The notes: generated by a model from the letters alone, not told the origin. A DNA stretch of 64,000 nt from Cohnella herbarum (GCF_012849095.1 NZ_CP051680.1:1674001-1738000); one strand, 5' to 3'; counted from the first letter of the stretch, positions 27,535 to 37,131 are shown. Program-made: numbers and translations.

Positions 27535-30039
27535 TCAACGAATTCCCCTCAAAATCGGTTTTAAAAACTTTCCCGTGTAAGAAGCCGGTACATCGGCGAT
27601 TTGCTCAGGAGTTCCTTCGGCAACGAGCTTACCGCCAGCCGATCCCCCTTCCGGACCGATGTCGATTACCCAATCGGATTCCCGGATCAATTCCAGACTG
27701 TGCTCGACAACGACGACGGTATTTCCGGAATCGACCAGTTTGCTCAATAAAGCATGTAACTGGTTAATGTCCGACGGATGAAGACCCGTCGTGGGCTCAT
27801 CCAACAGATAGAGAGTATGATTTTTGGAAGGTTTGCTCAGCTCCTTCGCTAATCTAATGCGCTGTCCCTCGCCTCCGGATAAGGTTTTGACAGACTGACA
27901 CCATTTCAAGTAACCAAGCCCGACCTCGCATAACGTCTCGATCAAACCGGCGATTTTGGTTTCGGACTTAAGAAGAGGCAGGCTTTCCTGAATAGACATG
28001 TTCAGTACATCCGATATGGAGAAGCCTTCATAAGTCACCAGGAGCACTTCGTTCGTAAACCTTCTTCCCTTGCAGTCGTGGCACTTTACTTCCAGATCGG
28101 GCATGAAATTCATATCCAAGCTCAGCACGCCCAACCCCTGGCAAGTCTCGCAACGTCCTCCCGGCGTATTGAACGAGAAATGCTTAGCGGATAGCTTCCT
28201 CGTCTTCGCCTCCGGAAGATTAGCATACAACTGACGTATTTGAGTGAACGCATCCGTATAAGTCGCGACATTCGAACGCTGCATTCTCCCCATTGGCGAT
28301 TGGTCGATGATTACGATGTTACCGACTTGCTCCATACCGGACATTTCCTTGCATCCTGTCTTTTCGCGGCTTTCAGGGTTCCACCGGGCAAGAATATCGA
28401 ACACAAGCGTGGATTTTCCCGAGCCCGATACCCCGGTAACCGACACTAGACATCCGAGCGGGAAGGTCACGACAGGGATATCGATATTGCGGGACCGCGC
28501 TTGCCGAATCGTGATCTGCCCCCCATTCCCTTGCCTGCGGACGCGAGCGGTTGACTCGAGATTCTCCGCTCTCAAGTAAGCGCCGGTAACCGAAAGCTCG
28601 CTTGCCATTAAATCCTCCAAGCTGCCTTGGCCCACAACGTTACCGCCATGCACGCCGGCACCAGGGCCGATATCGATAATATGATCGGCGGCTCTCATCA
28701 TCTCGACATCGTGCTCGATAACGAGCACGGTATTGCCGAGATCCCGCAATTGCTGAAGCACTCTAATCAGTCCTTGCGTATCCCGAGGATGAAGCCCAGT
28801 CGTTGGTTCGTCCAGAATGTACAGCACTCCGGTCAACCCCGAGCCAAGCAACGAAGCTAGACGCATTCTTTGCGCTTCTCCGCCGGACAACGTCACCGTC
28901 TGACGGTTCAGGGAAAGATAGCCGAGCCCGACGTCGATAACCCGCTTTAGCCGCATAGGCATATCGTGGAGTATCGGCTTCAGTAAATGATGACCTTCGA
29001 CGGGCAGCGCCTCCATCAGTCCTTTCGTCCACTCGTATACTTCGCCGAGCGACCAGTCCGACACGTCGGATATGGAACAACCCGCTACTCGAACGAGAAG
29101 AACTTCCTTCTTCAACCGAGCGCCGAGACAATCGGGACATAACTGCTCGCGGAAAAATCCTCCCTCCTTCTCCTGGGAGCCGACTTCCCCGTCTTTCTCC
29201 TTGTAACGCCGCCATAACCCGGGGATGACCCCCTCGAATTTCGTCCCTTGAATCGGCTTTACGTTCGGATAATGGCGCTTGAAGGCGTCGCTTTCGACTC
29301 CGTAGTAAAGCATATCCCGCTGGACTTCGCCGTAATCCTTCAACCGCTGTTGGGGATCGAACTCGAATCCGAAATGTTTGCCGGCGGCCATTAGAATTCG
29401 GGTTTGAATATCGCGATGGACGCCGTTCAGAGAGGCAACGCCCCCTTCGCTCAAACTCAGATCCCCATTGAATACCGCCGCTTCATTAATGCTAGCCACA
29501 TGACCGAGTCCGCCGCACGATTCGCAAGCCCCCTCGGGTTTGTTGAAAGAAAAGTGCGACATTCCCACCTTCACGAGCTCAGTACCGCAATGCGGACAGT
29601 CCATTGTCTGACGATCCATCCACTCGTCTTCCTCATCCGGTCTGCCGGATGGTTCGAAAGATGGCGGAATGCTGCCCTTGCAGGAAGGACATTTCCTTTC
29701 TCCCAATCTGGCAAAAATAAATCGTACATAAGTGTAGAGGTCGGTTGCGGTTCCTACGGTCGAACGGGGATTGCGATTGGTCGCATGCTGGCCGACGCTA
29801 ATGGAAGGCGATAAACCTTCGATTGACTCTACTTTCGGCCTGCCGATCGCGTCCGCCATCATTCCCATGGAATCCATGTACTGTCTCTGACATTCCCGCT
29901 GAAGCGTATCCATCGCTAGAGTAGATTTGCCCGAACCCGAAGGTCCGGTCAGAACGACCAACTTGATCTTCGGTATTTCGAGAGAAATATTTTTCAAATT
30001 ATTTTCCCGAGCGCCATTAATGACTATCGTATCTTTCAT
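27535..30039 (-). CDS. UvrA-like ATPase (drug-resistance type)
   Basis: The protein has 834 residues, about 100 shorter than housekeeping UvrA. Both ABC modules are intact: Walker A GPSGSGKST and GVSGSGKST, signatures LSGGEAQR and LSGGEGQR, and Walker B LYILDEPTTGLHP and LYLLDEPTTGLHP. Zinc-finger cysteines are present (CPSC, CPHC, CESCGGLG, CETCQGLG, CHDCKG). This is the UvrA2/DrrC-like group linked to tolerance of DNA-binding drugs. It is first in an operon with the MFS exporter and faces a marR gene. A GAGGAGAG site precedes the ATG. Confidence 0.9.
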   Translation of the reverse strand: MKDTIVINGARENNLKNISLEIPKIKLVVLTGPSGSGKSTLAMDTLQRECQRQYMDSMGMMADAIGRPKVESIEGLSPSISVGQHATNRNPRSTVGTATDLYTYVRFIFARLGERKCPSCKGSIPPSFEPSGRPDEEDEWMDRQTMDCPHCGTELVKVGMSHFSFNKPEGACESCGGLGHVASINEAAVFNGDLSLSEGGVASLNGVHRDIQTRILMAAGKHFGFEFDPQQRLKDYGEVQRDMLYYGVESDAFKRHYPNVKPIQGTKFEGVIPGLWRRYKEKDGEVGSQEKEGGFFREQLCPDCLGARLKKEVLLVRVAGCSISDVSDWSLGEVYEWTKGLMEALPVEGHHLLKPILHDMPMRLKRVIDVGLGYLSLNRQTVTLSGGEAQRMRLASLLGSGLTGVLYILDEPTTGLHPRDTQGLIRVLQQLRDLGNTVLVIEHDVEMMRAADHIIDIGPGAGVHGGNVVGQGSLEDLMASELSVTGAYLRAENLESTARVRRQGNGGQITIRQARSRNIDIPVVTFPLGCLVSVTGVSGSGKSTLVFDILARWNPESREKTGCKEMSGMEQVGNIVIIDQSPMGRMQRSNVATYTDAFTQIRQLYANLPEAKTRKLSAKHFSFNTPGGRCETCQGLGVLSLDMNFMPDLEVKCHDCKGRRFTNEVLLVTYEGFSISDVLNMSIQESLPLLKSETKIAGLIETLCEVGLGYLKWCQSVKTLSGGEGQRIRLAKELSKPSKNHTLYLLDEPTTGLHPSDINQLHALLSKLVDSGNTVVVVEHSLELIRESDWVIDIGPEGGSAGGKLVAEGTPEQIADVPASYTGKFLKPILRGIR

Positions 30040-30145
30040 AAATACTTCTCTCCTCAGTCCAATATCGTTCCCCTTTGCAAATTTATCATCGTTTCGCTAA
30101 AATGAACTTAAACAATCATCCGTTTATCAAGTATCTTATTAAACG

Positions 30146-30168
30146 AATATCTTGATAATCAAGATATT
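30146..30168. promoter_or_regulatory. Probable MarR operator
   Basis: A perfect palindrome with 11-bp arms (AATATCTTGAT, one base, ATCAAGATATT) lies between the divergent marR and uvrA-like genes. A related weaker copy (ATCAAGTATCTT) lies about 20 bp away near 30126-30138. Size and position fit a MarR dimer site. Confidence 0.8.
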
Positions 30169-30193
30169 TTTATCTTAAAAGGAGGGGTGTCTT

Positions 30194-30688
30194 TTGTCAA
30201 GCGATCAACAGGACCAACCAACGGAGCAGCAGGAAAATTTCACCTTACGCATGCGCGGTCTGGGTTCTCGAACGGTGCTGTACCAGCAAAAAGTAGCAGC
30301 CTCGCTAGGGTTATATAATAACGATTATTTATCCGTAGACATCCTGCGCGAGAAAGGTCCCATCACCGCTGGAGAGTTATCCAATTTAACCGGGCTATCT
30401 ACGGGCAGTATTACCGCGTTAATCGACCGGCTTGAAAAAAACGGCTTCGTACGCAGGCAGAATGACCCTAACGATCGTCGTAAAGTGATTATTGTCCCCT
30501 TGTATGAAAATAGAGAAGAAGTTAGCCGAACGTACGAACCGCTTCATGCGGCAATGATTAGACTGGCCTCCTCTTATAAGGAAGACGAGTTGGCGCTCAT
30601 TACGCAATTTTTGGACAACGCCAGTTGGGTACTGGAAGAGCAAATTATTCAATTGGGCTCAACGACGCGCGGCAAATCTTCATCCTAA
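30194..30688 (+). CDS. MarR-family regulator
   Basis: A 164-residue winged-helix protein with the MarR recognition region (LSNLTGLSTGSITALIDRLE) and the wing motif NDPNDRRKVI. TTG 30194 is the start, preceded by AAGGAGGGG. It is divergent from the uvrA-like/MFS operon and the palindrome between them is its probable operator, so it is likely a drug-sensing repressor of both. It has its own terminator. Confidence 0.93.
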   Translation: MSSDQQDQPTEQQENFTLRMRGLGSRTVLYQQKVAASLGLYNNDYLSVDILREKGPITAGELSNLTGLSTGSITALIDRLEKNGFVRRQNDPNDRRKVIIVPLYENREEVSRTYEPLHAAMIRLASSYKEDELALITQFLDNASWVLEEQIIQLGSTTRGKSSS

Positions 30689-30703
30689 TCTTATGTTCTA
30701 GCT

Positions 30704-30753
30704 AAAAAAGCCGTAACCCAAAGTGTAGTCACTTCTGGATTGCGGCCTTTTTA
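30704..30753 (+). terminator. Terminator of marR
   Basis: AAAAAGCCG pairs with CGGCCTTTTT around an inner AAGTG/CACTT stem, 16 bp after the stop. Confidence 0.8.
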
Positions 30754-30760
30754 TGCGTAA

Positions 30761-31236
30761 TCATTGCCTAAACGCTAATCCTTTCAGCTTGGAGCCTACC
30801 CACACCCCGATAAGGCCGCGGACTGTCTGCATCGCGGACATCACCAAGAAAGTCGATCCGAGCCCGAGCACGACCCATAGGAGTGCGGATCCCGTATTCT
30901 TGGGCTGGAGCACGCACATCGTCGATCATGATCTTCGTCAGATAGGGAGGAATCAACTCCACGGCCGTGGTCAACATAAGTAGGATGATAGCGACCGCCA
31001 TCTGCGTTTTATAGGGTTGCGCGTACCGCAACATGCGGAAGAGCACCTTGCCCTTGCTCTTGCAGATCGGGCAGGATTGCGTTTCCTCGGACAGCGGGTT
31101 CCCGCAGCTCGGACAATAACGGGGAAATTCTTTCTCCGAAATGTCCGTCGGGCATCAAATCCGTCTTAACGCTAAAGACCGGCTCACCGGATAGTCGGAT
31201 GCGAATAGGTTCCGGGAGCATACTTTGAATCGCCAT
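30761..31236 (-). pseudogene. Decayed ABC transporter with zinc ribbon
   Basis: Pieces of one ABC exporter lie in different frames. From ATG 31236 (GGAGG upstream) the frame reads IRIRLSGEPVFSVKTDLMPD. A frame change then gives a zinc ribbon CPSCGNPLSEETQSCPIC followed by FRMLRYAQPYKTQMAVAI and PPYLTKIMIDDV, the start of a transmembrane domain. After another frame change it continues LLWVVLGLGSTFLVMSAMQ to a stop at 30761. The rest of the membrane domain and the whole ATPase are missing. It cannot make a working transporter. Confidence 0.82.
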
Positions 31237-31528
31237 GGGTTCCTCCGCCGACAATCGATTGTCTACGTGATTTTATGATGATTTTTCGAATACTCTCGGT
31301 GGTCAAATGGTACTTAAGTTCAAGCTCCGCGATAGTCGATCCGTCCTTATGCAAGCGGCAGATCTCCTTGTTGCGTTCCGCCAGCAGCTTTCTCGTTCCG
31401 CTGACTTCTCCCCAGCGGGCGCGCTGTTCGTCCAATCTAGGAATATAGACCAGTTCGCCGTTGATATATTTCTGCAGCTCCTTAAGCAAGCTAGGGGGAA
31501 GCACATCTCTCCCGTTTTTGTAGATCAA
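31184..31528 (-). CDS. CD3324-family small helical protein
   Basis: A 114-residue protein whose first 88 residues match the CD3324 family: IYKNGRDVLPPSLLKELQKY, YIPR, then a helix-turn-helix-like stretch (STIAELELKYHLTTESIRKII). A DNA-binding role is plausible but unproven. Start TTG 31528 has AGGAGGG upstream. The last 26 residues are unlike the family and overlap the start of the decayed ABC gene, so the natural stop may have been lost in the same rearrangement. Confidence 0.8.
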   Translation of the reverse strand: MIYKNGRDVLPPSLLKELQKYINGELVYIPRLDEQRARWGEVSGTRKLLAERNKEICRLHKDGSTIAELELKYHLTTESIRKIIIKSRRQSIVGGGTHGDSKYAPGTYSHPTIR

Positions 31529-32055
31529 GTTGGCCCTCCTTCGTTTCTAAAGCGTTCGTGGCTACTTTCATCCGTTCCGCAACTGCCATTCCCATATCTT
31601 TCATCCTCCTCTCGGTTATTGGTTAATAAAATAACAAAAACACGAACGCAAGGCTCGTGCTCCCCAGATACCTATTCCATTGCACGGACTTCCAGAGCGG
31701 ACGGTATTCGGTTAGCGTTCTCTCACCTTGTTTGCTTGCGGCATCTTGAATATCCCCTTTCCATTAAATGTAATGCACGGTTACAGTATATAGAAGGCCT
31801 TTTCATTTCACAACAGCTTTAAGCGAATTTTACTTTCCGATAAGCTGAAAAAGGGAGGCTTGCGGCCTCCCCCCTAATTGGCGATCCTCGATTAAGAGGA
31901 AATCACCTCATATTGGTAGATCAATGCGATCAGCTCCTTTCTTGGAGATTAGTCGGGCCCGACACCTTTTATTGTACGACCGACCGGTCCCTGACGAAAG
32001 CGATTAAACGGCTATAATTAAACTTTCCGTTCGACATCGAATATCCGAAATGCGT
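31529..32055. other. Gene-poor stretch
   Basis: Apart from two minus-strand terminator-like hairpins (CACGA/TCGTG at 31636-31660 followed by TTTTTG, and 31853-31871) I see only short frames without convincing starts or similarity. It adjoins the decayed ABC gene and may be part of the same degraded zone. Confidence 0.5.
31853..31871 (-). terminator. Terminator hairpin
   Basis: GGGAGGC-5-GCCTCCC with TTTTT following on the minus strand, about 185 bp past the HAD-like gene. Confidence 0.6.
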
Positions 32056-32613
32056 TCAATCGGCCAATATCTGATCTACTCTTTCTTTGGCGTTCTTCCA
32101 CTCCGTCATCAACGGAAAATCGTACTGTTCCCGCGCGCGCAGATTCCATGGATGCGGAATGCAGAGTACTTTTCTCCCCGCTTCCAACGCCGGGACTAGA
32201 TTATGGGCGCCGTCGTCGATGAGGAGATCGTAAGCGATCAGGCTTTTTCGTTTGCACGCGATGAAGTTTTCCAGAGGAATAAACGGCATATGCTTTTGGA
32301 GCCAGTTCCATTTCTCCAACACCGATGACGGTTGCGCGGCCGTAACGATAACGACGTCGTAAGCCCCGTGAAGCTTCTCCATCTCCTCGACGACGTGTTC
32401 GTCGAACAGATCAAGTTCCTCATACAGTCCCGGGCGTCCAAAAAAGATTTCATGCGAACTATCCGGATGACGCAAATGATCCGTGTTCCAGTCGAACATT
32501 TCTTCATAGCGAAGCGGGTGAGTCGGGAAGTCGATGTTGTTGTGGTAGATAGCGCGCTTGACGAGATGGCATATCGTATCGTCCATATCGACCGCGATGA
32601 TGGATTTCCGCAT
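32056..32613 (-). CDS. HAD-like 5'(3')-deoxyribonucleotidase
   Basis: This 185-residue protein has the HAD motifs of the deoxyribonucleotidase family: motif I AVDMDDTIC, motif II in VIVTAAQPSS and motif III/IV in DLLIDDGAHN. Such enzymes remove the phosphate from deoxynucleotides. It appears monocistronic. The substrate is inferred from family only. Confidence 0.85.
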   Translation of the reverse strand: MRKSIIAVDMDDTICHLVKRAIYHNNIDFPTHPLRYEEMFDWNTDHLRHPDSSHEIFFGRPGLYEELDLFDEHVVEEMEKLHGAYDVVIVTAAQPSSVLEKWNWLQKHMPFIPLENFIACKRKSLIAYDLLIDDGAHNLVPALEAGRKVLCIPHPWNLRAREQYDFPLMTEWKNAKERVDQILAD

Positions 32614-32712
32614 GATTGACCTCCCTTTAACGTATGTAATGCTTAGATAACCTTATTATATCTCGTGACGTTGAGTTATCCAAAACGCCATCCATTTCTA
32701 GTGGATATGACG

Positions 32713-32763
32713 CAAAAAAAGACGCGGGTTATCGCCAAATCGCTTGGCAGAAACCCGCGTCTT
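32713..32763 (-). terminator. Terminator of metE
   Basis: AAGACGCGGGTTT pairs with AACCCGCGTCTT, followed by a T-run on the minus strand, just after the metE stop. Confidence 0.85.
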
Positions 32764-32790
32764 ACTTGGAACTATATCATCTTCGCTTTC

Positions 32791-35070
32791 TTACGCGTGC
32801 TTCGAACGCGCGATCCGCGTCGCTTCGACCATGTTGCGCAAGGAAGCGACCGTTTCTTCGGTTCCTCTCGTTTTCAAGCCGCAATCCGGGTTGATCCAGA
32901 ATAGCTTCGGATCGAGAACTTGCAGGGCGCGATCGATCATGCCCGTCATCTCTTCGACTTCCGGAACCCGAGGACTGTGAATGTCGTATACGCCGAGGCC
33001 GATGCCCAACTTGTACGTATTCAGCTCGAAGCTATGGATCAATTCCCCATGGCTACGGGAAGTCTCGATCGAGATGACGTCCGCGTCCATCTCTTCGATC
33101 GAATCGATCATATCGTGGAATTCGCAATAACACATATGCGTGTGAATCTGCGTCGTCTCTTCAACCGTACAAGTCGTCATGCGGAAAGCTTTGACGGCCC
33201 AAGCCAAGTACTCGGCTTGATCTTGCGCTTTCAATGGCAATCCTTCGCGAACGGCAGGTTCATCCACTTGAATCATCCCGATGCCCGCGCTTTCCAGCGC
33301 CTCTACTTCTTGTCTGAGCGCATAAGCCAATTGGTAGGCGATTTGCTCGCGCGGAATGTCGTCGCGGACGAACGACCAGTTCATGATCGTAATCGGGCCA
33401 GTCAGCATGCCTTTAACCGGGTGCTTCGTCTTGGACTGGGCATATTTCGTTTCTTCGACGGTCATTGCATTTTCGAACGCCACGTCTCCGTAAATAATTG
33501 GCGGTTTTACGCAACGGGAACCGTACGATTGAACCCAACCGTTTTGCGTGAACGCGAATCCGGCCAGTTTCTCTCCAAAAAATTCGACCATATCCGTTCT
33601 CTCGAATTCCCCGTGCACGAGAACGTCCAACCCGATCTCTTCTTGCAGCTTAATCCAGAGGTCAATCTGCTCGCGAATGAATCCTTCGTACTTCTCTTGA
33701 TTCCACTCGCCTTTGCGCCACAGCTGACGGGCTTTGCGAACTTCCGCGGATTGCGGAAAGCTGCCGATGGTCGTCGTCGGGAACAACGGCAATTGCCATT
33801 TTTCCTGTTGCGCGATTTGACGTTCGGAGAACGGACGGCTGCGCAATGGTTGCTGCGCGCTAATGGCAGCTACGGCGTTCTTCACTGCCGTACGGTTGCG
33901 CTCATCCGATTGCTTAAGCGCTTGAACCGCGTTTTCGCTGTTTGTGAGCTCTTCGCTGATCGCGGATTCGCCGGAAGTAAAGGCTTTGGCCAACAACACG
34001 AGCTCATCCAGCTTCTCGTCCGCGAATGCTAGAGCGTTCTTCAACTCGGGAGCGAGCTTCGTTTCGTATTGCGTCGAGACCGGTACGTGAAGCAAGCTGC
34101 ACGACGATTGCACGACGATCCGATCAGCGCCGACATATTCGGTTAACGTTTCCAGCAGAGACAGCTTTTCACGGAGCGAAGCCTTCCAAATACCGCGGCC
34201 GTCGATGACTCCAGCTCCTAGAACTTTGCCGGACGGGAAGCCGAATTGTTTGATCGCCTCGAGGTTGCCCGACAATCCGTGAACGAAATCGAGTCCGATA
34301 CCTTGAACGGGCAGCGCAATGAGATCGCGATAGCTTTCAGCCGATTCGAAATAAGTTTGCAGCATGACATTCAACTGAGGCACCGCTGCAGCGATCGTGC
34401 CGTAAATCGTGTTCAGACGACGCAAATCGTCTTCGTTGATCGAGGTGACAAGGATCGGCTCGTCGATCTGAACCCATTGTACGCCTTCATCCGCCAGCTC
34501 CCGAAGGATCTGAACGTAGAGCGGAAGCAAGCGATCTACCCATGCATCCGTTTCCGATGCTTTATATCCTTTGGACAGCTTCAAGAACGTTAAAGGTCCC
34601 AAGATGACCGGCTTGCCTTCGATTCCAAGCTCCGATTTGGCTTCCCGGTAAGCCGCGAGAGGTTTATTTTCCGTCAAAGTCGGTTTTGCCCCGTCTAATT
34701 CAGGCACGATGTAGTGGTAGTTCGTGTTAAACCACTTGGTCATCTCGCTTGCCGTTGCTTCCTTCGTTCCTCTGGCCATGCCATAGTACACGGACAAAGG
34801 CACGGCGCCGCCTTCGTAAGGGAAACGATTCGGTACGATTCCGAACATCGCGGCCGTATCCAACACGTGATCGTAATAACTGAAGTCGTTAACCGGAATG
34901 ATGTCTATGCCTTTCAAAAGTTGCTTGCGCAAATGATTCAAGCGAATCGCCTTCAGTTGGCTTTGAAATTCCGTTTCTTCCAGCTTTCCTGCCCAGAACG
35001 CTTCCAGAGCCTTTTTCCACTCTCGCTCCGCGCCAATGCGCGGATAACCCAATACGCTGCTTTTCGCCAT
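32791..35070 (-). CDS. metE: Cobalamin-independent methionine synthase
   Basis: The 759-residue enzyme transfers a methyl group from 5-methyltetrahydropteroyl-triglutamate to homocysteine. The zinc site is visible as MCYCEF (His-X-Cys with IHTH just before) and NPDCGLKTR near the C-terminus; the N-terminus SVLGYPRIG is diagnostic. No SAM riboswitch or T-box is seen upstream. Instead a LysR gene lies 109 bp upstream, and the intergenic region carries TATAG-type half-sites. Confidence 0.97.
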   Translation of the reverse strand: MAKSSVLGYPRIGAEREWKKALEAFWAGKLEETEFQSQLKAIRLNHLRKQLLKGIDIIPVNDFSYYDHVLDTAAMFGIVPNRFPYEGGAVPLSVYYGMARGTKEATASEMTKWFNTNYHYIVPELDGAKPTLTENKPLAAYREAKSELGIEGKPVILGPLTFLKLSKGYKASETDAWVDRLLPLYVQILRELADEGVQWVQIDEPILVTSINEDDLRRLNTIYGTIAAAVPQLNVMLQTYFESAESYRDLIALPVQGIGLDFVHGLSGNLEAIKQFGFPSGKVLGAGVIDGRGIWKASLREKLSLLETLTEYVGADRIVVQSSCSLLHVPVSTQYETKLAPELKNALAFADEKLDELVLLAKAFTSGESAISEELTNSENAVQALKQSDERNRTAVKNAVAAISAQQPLRSRPFSERQIAQQEKWQLPLFPTTTIGSFPQSAEVRKARQLWRKGEWNQEKYEGFIREQIDLWIKLQEEIGLDVLVHGEFERTDMVEFFGEKLAGFAFTQNGWVQSYGSRCVKPPIIYGDVAFENAMTVEETKYAQSKTKHPVKGMLTGPITIMNWSFVRDDIPREQIAYQLAYALRQEVEALESAGIGMIQVDEPAVREGLPLKAQDQAEYLAWAVKAFRMTTCTVEETTQIHTHMCYCEFHDMIDSIEEMDADVISIETSRSHGELIHSFELNTYKLGIGLGVYDIHSPRVPEVEEMTGMIDRALQVLDPKLFWINPDCGLKTRGTEETVASLRNMVEATRIARSKHA

Positions 35071-35123
35071 CTCGTAACACTCCTAAATGAATTGTTACAA
35101 GAAAGATATCATGTTTCATCGGA

Positions 35124-35171
35124 TATAGCGTAACTGGATTAAACTATAGCTAGACATAGCCTCAGGCTATA
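35124..35171. promoter_or_regulatory. Candidate LysR/MetR-type sites before metE
   Basis: Half-sites TATAG (35124-35128), TTAAACTATAG (35139-35149) and the palindrome ATAGCC-TCA-GGCTAT (35156-35170) cluster in the 109-bp gap. TATAGTTTAA on the minus strand resembles half of the MetR box known from streptococci. Confidence 0.5.
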
Positions 35172-35179
35172 CCGGACAC

Positions 35180-36088
35180 TTAAAGGGCTGTAACCGTCGC
35201 CTCGATCAGCGCTTCGATGTAGGCTGTTCCGAGCTTGGATAGTGTCGTGTTCCTATGGGAAATCCAACCGACGTTAATCGTTTCCCCGCAATCCAACGGA
35301 ACGGGAATGATCTCGTTACCATTCAAATCCGCGCTAAGCACCCCAGTCGATATCGTATATCCGTTCAAGCCGATCAATAGGTTGAATAACGTCGCTCTGT
35401 CGGTGACCCTAACGCTTTTCTTATGCGACAACGTACTGAGAATTTCTTCGGAGAAATGAAAGGAATTATAGTCGCCTTGATCAAAAAACAAATAGGGATA
35501 GTTCTGAAGCTGATCTATCGTCACGATAGATTGTCTCGCCAACGGATTGTTAATGCTGATGAAAATATGCGGATTTGCCGTAAATAAGCTGTTGAATTGT
35601 AAATTCGCGGATTTAAGCAGCTTGTTGATGACTTTGCCGTTGAACTCGTTCAAATATAATATCCCGATCTCGCTTCGCAAGGTTTTGACATCTTCGATAA
35701 TCTCGTAAGTTTTGGTCTCTCGTAAGGATAACTCGTATTCTTCCTGACCATGCTCGCGAACGAGACTCACGAACGCATTTACCGCGAAAGCGTAATGCTG
35801 TGTCGATACCGAGAAATGCTGCGGAGAAGGCTTGGCATTCAAATACCGGCTCTCCAGCAACTCCGCCTGCTCGACGACCTGTCGCGCATAACTTAAGAAC
35901 TCGACGCCTTCTTTGGAAAGCGAAATCCCTTTGTTCGATCTCTCGAAAATCTCTAATTTCATTTCTTCCTCTAAATCCTTGATCGCATTCGAAAGGCTTG
36001 GCTGAGATATAAATAACCGCTTGGCAGCTTCGTTAATCGAACCCTGATTGGCGACTTCGATAACGTACTTTAATTGTTGCAGAGTCAA
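35180..36088 (-). CDS. LysR-family regulator, probable metE regulator
   Basis: A 302-residue LysR protein with the N-terminal helix-turn-helix (GSINEAAKRLFISQPSLSNAI) and a substrate-binding co-inducer domain. It lies upstream of metE on the same strand and divergent from the permease pair at 36244, so either could be its target. The TATAG sites before metE favour methionine control, as with MetR/MtaR, but this is inference. Confidence 0.9.
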   Translation of the reverse strand: MTLQQLKYVIEVANQGSINEAAKRLFISQPSLSNAIKDLEEEMKLEIFERSNKGISLSKEGVEFLSYARQVVEQAELLESRYLNAKPSPQHFSVSTQHYAFAVNAFVSLVREHGQEEYELSLRETKTYEIIEDVKTLRSEIGILYLNEFNGKVINKLLKSANLQFNSLFTANPHIFISINNPLARQSIVTIDQLQNYPYLFFDQGDYNSFHFSEEILSTLSHKKSVRVTDRATLFNLLIGLNGYTISTGVLSADLNGNEIIPVPLDCGETINVGWISHRNTTLSKLGTAYIEALIEATVTAL

Positions 36089-36243
36089 TGAAATACTCCC
36101 CTTCCGATATTTCCGATAAACGTCGTTATTGGCAAGTATATCAGATCGATGGTTACGGATGATTTCGAAATTTCATATCGCCATATTATTCGTGTAAAAG
36201 TTATACTAGATGTAACAAATATTGGAGAAAGGAAGCTGACCGA

Positions 36244-37131
36244 ATGGCAAGGGTTGTCAAATCAGCAATGACCGTACCGCTCGCATTCGTATTTATTTTC
36301 TTCATGGCCGTTCTTCCTCATTTGCTTCAACTTAACGAGAGCGGCAGTTCCCTTCGTTTGGACTGGTCGCAGAGCTTTACCGCAGTAAAGGACTATTTTA
36401 TAGGGATCGGGACGGGCGAGTCTTTTCGCTTCTTGGCTGGTCGATCCGAGCTTGTCTTCTGGGAGCAAATCGGAGGTTATTTCAAAGTCTCGTTACTCAA
36501 TATTGCCGGAGGCGCGTTGATCGGAACGACGATCGGCATCCTGATCGGTATTTATTTTGCGTTATCCGGCGCCGACTGGTTGAAGCGAACCGTTGAATTT
36601 ATCGGTGTTGTGCCCGATTTTATCATGATTCTACTGCTTCAGTTTCTTATCGTTTTCGTCGCTTCGGAAACCGGAGTCGTCCTTTTCCAGGTCGCCAGCG
36701 TAACCGCCGACGATCCCGCGATTATTCTGCCTCTGATCTCTTCTCTCATCATTCCCGCTAACTATATGATTCGGAACGTGGCTTTACAGATGAAGCTTAC
36801 GCTGACGGAAGATTATATTAGCTTTGCCAAATCCCGCGGGTTAGGCAAATGGTATATCGTTTTTTATCACGCCTTGCCGAACGTATTGCCGTTTATCAAG
36901 GCCGATTTACATAAGTTGTTAGGCATTTTGATGGGAAATATTTTTATCGTGGAATATTTGTACAACATGCACGGAGTAACGATGTTATTGTTCGCCGATG
37001 CCTTTGCCAACGAAGGTTACCAGTATGCCCTTGTCGTAAACGGGCTGCTCACTTTATTAGTCCTGTACGCTGTTGTGTTCGCGCTTCTTAAGACATACCT
37101 ATGGGGATGGGAGAAGGTGTTGGTCCGATGA
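36244..37131 (+). CDS. ABC transporter permease (DppB-like), orphan pair 1
   Basis: A 295-residue inner-membrane permease with about six helices and a recognisable EAA loop (SRGLGKWYIVFYHALPNVLP). The start is ATG 36244 after GGAGAAAGG. It overlaps the second permease by 4 bp. No binding protein or ATPase gene is nearby, unlike a normal peptide/nickel importer. The substrate is unknown. Confidence 0.85.
   Translation: MARVVKSAMTVPLAFVFIFFMAVLPHLLQLNESGSSLRLDWSQSFTAVKDYFIGIGTGESFRFLAGRSELVFWEQIGGYFKVSLLNIAGGALIGTTIGILIGIYFALSGADWLKRTVEFIGVVPDFIMILLLQFLIVFVASETGVVLFQVASVTADDPAIILPLISSLIIPANYMIRNVALQMKLTLTEDYISFAKSRGLGKWYIVFYHALPNVLPFIKADLHKLLGILMGNIFIVEYLYNMHGVTMLLFADAFANEGYQYALVVNGLLTLLVLYAVVFALLKTYLWGWEKVLVR

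Noticed and set aside
31504..31602. A short minus-strand frame after GAGAGGAGG (MGMAVAERMKVATNALETKE)
   Set aside because: It has a good ribosome site, but it is about 30 residues, overlaps the CD3324 gene start and matches nothing I recognise; it could be a leader peptide or relic.
31870..31950. A type I toxin (holin-like) peptide with terminator
   Set aside because: A ribosome-site-like AAAGGAG and a hairpin are present, but the frame gives only about ten residues and no hydrophobic helix.
35071..35179. SAM riboswitch or T-box before metE
   Set aside because: The gap is only 109 bp and shows neither a T-box core nor S-box motifs.
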